DNA of 10,378 bases from JBFKOL01 sp041628815 (GTDB lineage Bacteria; Bacteroidota; Bacteroidia; Chitinophagales; Saprospiraceae). The stretch spans positions 1 through 10,378 of the forward strand of contig JBFKOL010000136.1 in the NCBI GenBank assembly GCA_041628815.1. The letters run 5' to 3'. Made by a program: the position numbers and the translations under genes. Positions 6,259 to 10,378 of the stretch are shown here, one piece after another. The notes beneath the pieces are model-generated. The model was not told where the DNA came from. It saw only the letters and a program-made list of their open reading frames with translations, and did no database searches. Numbering within the stretch: the first letter of the stretch is position 1; each line of letters opens with the position of its first letter.

Positions 6259-7304
6259 TTTTCAGGTGCTTTAGATTTATAATAATTTCTCCATTTTTCG
6301 ATGAGGTCCGCCATGTCATCAGGCAATCGGGATTCAAAATACATCTCTTTCTCCGTGACCGGATGTATGAAACCAAGGGTTTTTGCGTGAAGAGCCTGTC
6401 TGGGACAAATGGCGAAGCAATTCAACACAAATTGCTTGTACTTGTTGTGAATGGTTCCCTTGCGTATCGCGTTTCCCCCATACCTGCTATCGTTGAAAAC
6501 AGGATGGCCCAGGTAATTCATATGCACCCTGATCTGGTGTGTACGCCCTGTCTCAAGTTTGCATTTAACCAAGGAAACGTAGTAATAATCTTCGAGTACT
6601 TTGAAATGGGTTACTGCATGTTTGCCTTGATCTCCTTCTGGATAAACAAACATCTGCATACGGTTGGTTGGATGGCGTCCTATATGACCTTCGATGGTGC
6701 CTTCGGTTGTCTCAACTGAACCCCAAACAAGGGCCTCGTAGGACCTTAATATGGTTCTCCTGAAAAACTGCTCTGCCAGGTGGCTCATCGTATATTCAGT
6801 CTTGGCAGTCACCATGAGCCCGCTGGTATCTTTGTCGAGCCTATGCACCAAACCGGGTCTGTTGGCGGGATTGGTGCCAAGAACCGGCAGGTCTTTGTTG
6901 AGATGGTAGACCAGGCCATTGACCAATGTGCCGTGGTAGTTTCCAATACCCGGATGGACCACGAGTCCCGGCTGCTTGTTCAAGACGATCAGGTGGTCGT
7001 CTTCATAAACGATATCGAGAGGTATATCTTCGGGCAAGATCTCCTGGGGAATAGAGGGGTCCCGAGGCATGGCAATGGTAACCTCATCGCTGGGCCTTAC
7101 CTTATAGTTAGGCTTTACAAGTTGACCATTGACCCTGATAAAACCTTCCGTGATGGCGTTTTGGATCCTGTTGCGGGATATTTTTTCAACCCTATGCAGC
7201 AGAAACCTGTCAATTCGCAAAGGTTCCTGGCCGGGATCGACTTTTACTGTCAGGTGCGTAAAAAGTTCTTCTTCCTGGTCTTCGTTGAACTCTTCCTCTT
7301 TCAT
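6255..7304 (-). CDS. rluD: RluA/RluD-family 23S rRNA pseudouridine synthase
   Basis: This 349-residue protein isomerises uridines in RNA; RluD-type members act on helix 69 of 23S rRNA. After an acidic tail (EEEFNEDQEEELF, 3-15) comes an S4 RNA-binding domain (about 29-78, RIDRFLL to SDEVTIAMPRD). The catalytic domain begins near VYEDDHLIVLNKQPGLVVHP (99-118). The signature HRLDKDTSGL (154-163) places the catalytic Asp at 157, preceded by NRPGLV. The later ETGRTHQIRVHM motif is also present. Domain order and length fit RluD, but RluC and other RluA members share these motifs, so the symbol is less certain than the family. The ATG is 26 bases after the stop of the AbgB-like gene, and its stop overlaps the GTG of the next gene, which suggests one transcript. 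Confidence 0.93.
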   Translation of the reverse strand: MKEEEFNEDQEEELFTHLTVKVDPGQEPLRIDRFLLHRVEKISRNRIQNAITEGFIRVNGQLVKPNYKVRPSDEVTIAMPRDPSIPQEILPEDIPLDIVYEDDHLIVLNKQPGLVVHPGIGNYHGTLVNGLVYHLNKDLPVLGTNPANRPGLVHRLDKDTSGLMVTAKTEYTMSHLAEQFFRRTILRSYEALVWGSVETTEGTIEGHIGRHPTNRMQMFVYPEGDQGKHAVTHFKVLEDYYYVSLVKCKLETGRTHQIRVHMNYLGHPVFNDSRYGGNAIRKGTIHNKYKQFVLNCFAICPRQALHAKTLGFIHPVTEKEMYFESRLPDDMADLIEKWRNYYKSKAPEK

Positions 7305-7330
7305 ACTTGCATTCTCTTCACTTCACTGTC

Positions 7331-8764
7331 CTATTTTCTGTAATCAAGTGGCGGTGATCTGTCTCCGAGTAGGGATTCGTACTCAAAATTGGCTCCTGTT
7401 CTCTTTCCTAATTCCAATTTAGCCTGTGCGACAATATCGGGATTGAGGATCAGGTCGCTGGCGCTGGCTGCAAGCGCTTTGGCAGCCAGAAGCATGCCTT
7501 TATGGCCGATGGACATACCCCCGGCCGCGACGGCCTGCCAGGTATGTGGTGACGTACCTGGCACCCAAGTGGCTGTGGAGAGGCCGGCTGTAGGAACTAC
7601 CCAGCTCACATCACCGACATCTGTAGAACCTCCGCGTCCTTTTTCAATGACTTCAAAGGGAGCTATTTCACCCGCACTGGCTAATGAACGCTGTGACCGC
7701 TCCGGTAAGGTATTAACGATCTGTTGCGCAAAATTAATTTCATCGTCATCGTATGAAATTCCTCCGAGGACGGCAAGATTGGCATGCACCACCTTTCCCA
7801 GCGTTTCGTTGGGCATCAAATTGTAGATGCCGTGGATGATTTCATATTCCATACGAGTACCCGTTCCTTTGGCAGCTGCATCGGCAATGGTCTCCACCCA
7901 CGAGAATATTTCCTGTACCTCTTCGCGGTAAGGGTGACGGACATAATAAAACACCTCGGCAAAAGCCGGTACAACATTGGGTGCCTCACCACCACTGGTT
8001 ATAACATAGTGTATCCTGGCATCACTGGAAATGTGTTCGCGCATTTGGTTGACCATAAAGTTCATCGCCTCTACCCCATCGAGCGCTGATCGACCGTTTT
8101 GAGGAGCGACAGCGGCATGGGATGCCACACCGTAAAACCTGAATTTAGCACTCTTGTTGGCCAGGGATGAAGAAGCGGAGGCATTGTTCATGGACCCGGG
8201 GTGCCAGTGTAATACGGCATCGACATCGTCAAACAAACCGGCACGAACCATATAAACCTTTCCCGCCCCTCCTTCTTCTGCCGGGGTGCCAAAAAGTTTA
8301 ATGGTAGCTTGTACCTTGTTTCGCTTACACCAGTCTGCCACTGCCAATGCAGCCGCCACAGATGCTGTGCCAAACAAATGATGCCCGCATGCATGACCGG
8401 CCTTTTGACCTTCAATGGGTGCATGATAGGGTACGGCTTCCTGAGCCACGCCTGGCAAAGCATCGTATTCAGCCAGAAGACCTATCACGGGCCCTCCATC
8501 TCCCCATGATGCTACGAAGGCGGTGGGTATCCCGGCTACACCGCGTTCAACCTTGAATTCGCCTTCTTCCAACAGTTTCATTAATAATTCGCTGGATCGC
8601 ACCTCTTGATAGCCGACTTCAGCGTATCCCCAGATTTTGTGAGCCACATCGCGATAGGTGCCCGCATGGCTGTCAATATGCGTGTAGAGGGTTTTTTTCT
8701 CCTGAGAAGCTAAGCCTGAGAAGAGCACCAGGCTTACAATTGTGCTGACGAATGTCTTTAGCAT
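7331..8764 (-). CDS. Exported AbgB-like M20 amidohydrolase
   Basis: I choose the ATG at 8764-8762, giving 477 residues, because it begins directly with a signal peptide (MLKTFVSTIVSLVLFSGLAS, then Gln21). A longer in-frame reading to 8890 would add 42 residues, bury the signal and overlap the divergent gene. Metal-site motifs are GLLAEYDALPG (95-105), GHACGHHLFGTAS (123-135, Cys126 and His128 as likely ligands), FGTPAEEGGAGK (158-169) and LHWHPG (185-190). The central dimerisation domain follows (about 205-320). The pattern resembles AbgB, which cleaves p-aminobenzoyl-glutamate, and related aminoacyl-amide hydrolases. Export makes a folate-catabolite role less certain, and the real substrate is unknown. 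It is the first gene of the minus-strand cluster that continues into rluD, the acyl-CoA reductase and nth. Confidence 0.9.
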   Translation of the reverse strand: MLKTFVSTIVSLVLFSGLASQEKKTLYTHIDSHAGTYRDVAHKIWGYAEVGYQEVRSSELLMKLLEEGEFKVERGVAGIPTAFVASWGDGGPVIGLLAEYDALPGVAQEAVPYHAPIEGQKAGHACGHHLFGTASVAAALAVADWCKRNKVQATIKLFGTPAEEGGAGKVYMVRAGLFDDVDAVLHWHPGSMNNASASSSLANKSAKFRFYGVASHAAVAPQNGRSALDGVEAMNFMVNQMREHISSDARIHYVITSGGEAPNVVPAFAEVFYYVRHPYREEVQEIFSWVETIADAAAKGTGTRMEYEIIHGIYNLMPNETLGKVVHANLAVLGGISYDDDEINFAQQIVNTLPERSQRSLASAGEIAPFEVIEKGRGGSTDVGDVSWVVPTAGLSTATWVPGTSPHTWQAVAAGGMSIGHKGMLLAAKALAASASDLILNPDIVAQAKLELGKRTGANFEYESLLGDRSPPLDYRK

Positions 8765-8834
8765 AGTTCGTAATATTTGGTTTGGTGCGGGTCTGAAATA
8801 AAATGATCGGGCTATTTTCGCAAAAAACAAAGAT
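8765..8834. promoter_or_regulatory. Divergent intergenic region with weak promoter-like elements on both strands
   Basis: These 70 bases separate the AbgB-like gene (minus) from the PLP enzyme gene (plus) and must hold both start signals unless promoters lie inside the genes. On the minus strand, TTTG (8824-8821) is followed after 20 bases by TATTTCAG (8800-8793), a four-of-six match to the Bacteroidota -7 element, giving a leader of about 20 bases. On the plus strand, TATTTTCG (8813-8820) matches five of six, with TCTG 17 bases before it (8792-8795) and a very short leader. The two candidates overlap, so they could compete. Both are weak. Confidence 0.3.
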
Positions 8835-10025
8835 ATGGCGCTCAGAATAAACTCGTTTTGTGTCAAAGACCCAAAAGATCCCCGCACCACACGCCCCCAT
8901 CAGCTTCCCATTTATGCTACATCTTCCTTTGAATTCGAAAGCATCGAAGAGGGAATGGAAATTTTTCGTCATCCAGAGAAAGGGCACCTCTATGCCAGGT
9001 TTGCCAATCCGACTGTCGATGCTGTCGCTAAAAAAATAGCTGATCTGGAGTGTCACGGTCTGGCGATCGATGACGGTTTTGGTATTATGACCTCTTCCGG
9101 GATGTCGGCCATAAGCACAATGTTGATGTCATTGTGTAAAAAAGGCGACAAAATCCTTACCCAAGGTAACCTATATGGAGGAACCACCGAATTGATCAAA
9201 AAAGTGTTTCCTAATCTTGGGATAGAACCGGTATGGGTCGATCTGCGTAATGCTGGGGCGGTAGAAGAAAAACTGGAAAAAGAAAAAAGTATAAGTGCCA
9301 TTTACTTCGAAACGCCATCCAATCCGGCATTGGATTGCATAGATATTGAAACCATTGCGAAATTGGGCAGAAGAAAGAATATTCCCACCATCGTCGACAA
9401 TACGTTTTGCACACCTGTCATTCAACAACCCTTTAAGTACGACGTGGATTATGTCATTCACTCAACAACAAAATACCTAAACGGACACGGAAACGGCATT
9501 TCTGGGGTGATTGTAGGAAGAGGTGAAGAAGCCCGCCGCATGGTTTGGTCTGTCATGAAATTGATCGGTACCAATTGCAATCCTTTTGATGCCTGGCTGA
9601 CAAATACAGGTATGAAAACCCTCGCTATTCGAATGGAGAGGCATTGTACCAATGCCCTGGCCCTTGCCCAATTCCTCGAAGATCATCCCATGGTTGCCTC
9701 AGTGCGATACCTGGGTCTTCCATCCCATGAAAACCATACACTTGCCAAAAAACAGATGGAGGGTTTCGGTGGCATGATTTGTTTCGAAGTTAAAGGGGGG
9801 TACGACGCGGGACTGAGGTTCATGAACCGAAATCGCATCGGCTCCCTTGCACCTACTATGGGCGATGTGGACACGTTGATCCTCCACCCCGCCTCCATGT
9901 CACATCTGAACGTGGACCGAGAAGTCCGGTTGGCCAATGGAATAACCGATAACCTTATACGCGTCTCGGTAGGAATCGAAGATATCGAAGACCTGAAAGA
10001 AGATTTCGACAGAGCGCTCAGCTGA
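8835..10025 (+). CDS. PLP-dependent trans-sulfuration enzyme (cystathionine gamma-synthase / gamma-lyase / methionine gamma-lyase family)
   Basis: This 396-residue protein has the normal length of the Cys/Met metabolism PLP family, in which homotetramers catalyse beta- or gamma-elimination or replacement on sulfur amino acids. YARFANPT (53-60) gives Tyr53 and Arg55, which bind the cofactor phosphate across the dimer. SSGMSA (87-92) is the phosphate loop. Tyr114 in GNLYGGT stacks near the substrate, Asp188 in VDNTF holds the pyridine nitrogen, and Lys213 in STTKYLNGHG forms the Schiff base. HPASMSH (351-357) and Arg376 (LIRVSVG) bind the substrate carboxylate. The residue after Tyr114-Gly is Gly116, not the Cys of well-studied methionine gamma-lyases, so that specific activity is less favoured. 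The exact reaction remains open. It stands alone on the plus strand, convergent with the phosphoesterase gene 15 bases on. Confidence 0.92.
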   Translation: MALRINSFCVKDPKDPRTTRPHQLPIYATSSFEFESIEEGMEIFRHPEKGHLYARFANPTVDAVAKKIADLECHGLAIDDGFGIMTSSGMSAISTMLMSLCKKGDKILTQGNLYGGTTELIKKVFPNLGIEPVWVDLRNAGAVEEKLEKEKSISAIYFETPSNPALDCIDIETIAKLGRRKNIPTIVDNTFCTPVIQQPFKYDVDYVIHSTTKYLNGHGNGISGVIVGRGEEARRMVWSVMKLIGTNCNPFDAWLTNTGMKTLAIRMERHCTNALALAQFLEDHPMVASVRYLGLPSHENHTLAKKQMEGFGGMICFEVKGGYDAGLRFMNRNRIGSLAPTMGDVDTLILHPASMSHLNVDREVRLANGITDNLIRVSVGIEDIEDLKEDFDRALS

Positions 10026-10040
10026 CGTATTAACCAAAAG

Positions 10041-10378
10041 TCATGTGAGTGACAACCTGCCTCGCAGGCCAAAGTCGATGGCTTGCAGGTTTTGTATACC
10101 TCCATCCAGGATATCAAATCTGATCATGGTCCTGAACTTATGCAATCCCTTGATTCCACAGGCACCGGGATTCATATGTAAAAGGTTGAACTTTTTGTCA
10201 CGCATAATCTTGAGGATGTGGGAGTGTCCAGAGATAAAAACATCGGGCCTCTCTTTATCAATGACGTTATAAGCCCGTTTGACATATCTGCCCGGATAAC
10301 CACCTATGTGTGTCATAAAAACTTTTAACCCTCCCACCGAAAAAATCTGATCGAGTGGCAATGTTCGTCGAAGAACCG
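10041..10378 (-). CDS. YfcE-type metallophosphoesterase, C-terminal 111 residues (partial)
   Basis: The reading frame is open from the right edge of the window to the TGA at 10043-10041, so the N-terminus is missing. A TTG codon inside (10361-10359) is not a convincing start, because coding sequence continues upstream of it as VLRRT. The visible part has the second half of the calcineurin-like metal site: MTHIGG (His after Thr), FISGHSH (the GHxH signature) and a following LLHMNPGACG turn. This matches the YfcE/MJ0936 group of small phosphodiesterases of about 165-185 residues. The GDxHG and GNCD motifs must lie beyond the window. It is a cytoplasmic enzyme with unknown natural substrate, and it ends 15 bases from the convergent PLP enzyme gene. 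Confidence 0.87.
   Translation of the reverse strand, partial: VLRRTLPLDQIFSVGGLKVFMTHIGGYPGRYVKRAYNVIDKERPDVFISGHSHILKIMRDKKFNLLHMNPGACGIKGLHKFRTMIRFDILDGGIQNLQAIDFGLRGRLSLT

Noticed and set aside
6780..7343. A 187-codon plus-strand open frame opposite the pseudouridine synthase gene.
   Set aside because: It is entirely antisense to a gene with strong catalytic motifs, shows no recognisable family and looks like a by-product of that gene's codon use. The same applies to the other antisense frames near 3833-4174, 4794-5129, 7389-7826 and 9683-10117.
8765..8890. An upstream in-frame start that would add 42 residues to the AbgB-like protein.
   Set aside because: The added sequence overlaps the start of the divergent PLP enzyme gene by 56 bases and would place residues in front of an obvious signal peptide. 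The ATG at 8764 is much better.
10054..10091. Inverted repeats after the PLP enzyme gene: CCTGC-CTC-GCAGG, and AACCTGC pairing with GCAGGTT 24 bases later, which is followed by a short T stretch.
   Set aside because: Both lie inside the coding sequence of the convergent phosphoesterase. The short stem has no T-run and the longer one has a large loop, so a terminator call is not justified.
10359..10361. TTG as a start codon for a 106-residue phosphoesterase.
   Set aside because: The frame stays open to the window edge and the missing upstream part should hold the first metal-binding motifs of the family. The gene is simply truncated by the window.

Overview
The window looks like ordinary chromosomal DNA of a member of the Bacteroidota (inference). 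Three proteins carry signal peptides that end just before a glutamine, a cleavage context frequent in this phylum. Recognisable Shine-Dalgarno sequences are scarce, and the few promoter-like motifs resemble the Bacteroidota -33 TTTG / -7 TAnnTTTG type. A LuxC-family acyl-CoA reductase outside any lux operon also fits. I cannot assign a genus. I see no tRNA, rRNA, CRISPR array, insertion sequence, phage gene or SusC/SusD pair. Coding density is high, with no gene-free stretch over about 150 bases.

Layout. (a) 1-2039, minus strand: in transcription order, a secreted DinB-fold protein, a membrane-anchored alpha/beta hydrolase, and the N-terminal part of an exported M20-type metallohydrolase that runs off the left edge. 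The gaps are 87 and 53 bases. (b) 2189-4579: a stand-alone Rieske non-heme iron oxygenase (minus) divergent from an exported GH130 glycosidase (plus). They share a 93-base intergenic region that holds a perfect 16-bp palindrome over a promoter-like element. (c) 4583-8764, minus strand: a compact cluster of four genes in the order exported AbgB-like M20 amidohydrolase, RluA/RluD-type pseudouridine synthase, LuxC-family acyl-CoA reductase, endonuclease III. The last three are joined by 4-base stop/start overlaps (GTGA, then ATGA). (d) 8835-10025, plus: a PLP-dependent trans-sulfuration enzyme, divergent from the cluster. (e) 10041-10378, minus: the C-terminal part of a YfcE-type metallophosphoesterase, cut by the right edge.

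The genes do not form one evident pathway. They combine housekeeping functions (DNA repair, rRNA modification, sulfur amino acid metabolism) with exported or membrane-bound hydrolases and an oxygenase. I did not find a convincing undescribed system. The best leads are local. They are the palindrome between the Rieske and GH130 genes, changed metal or cluster ligands in three enzymes (M20 His to Gln, Nth lacking the fourth Fe-S cysteine, DinB His to Asp), and the tight rluD-luxC-nth coupling.
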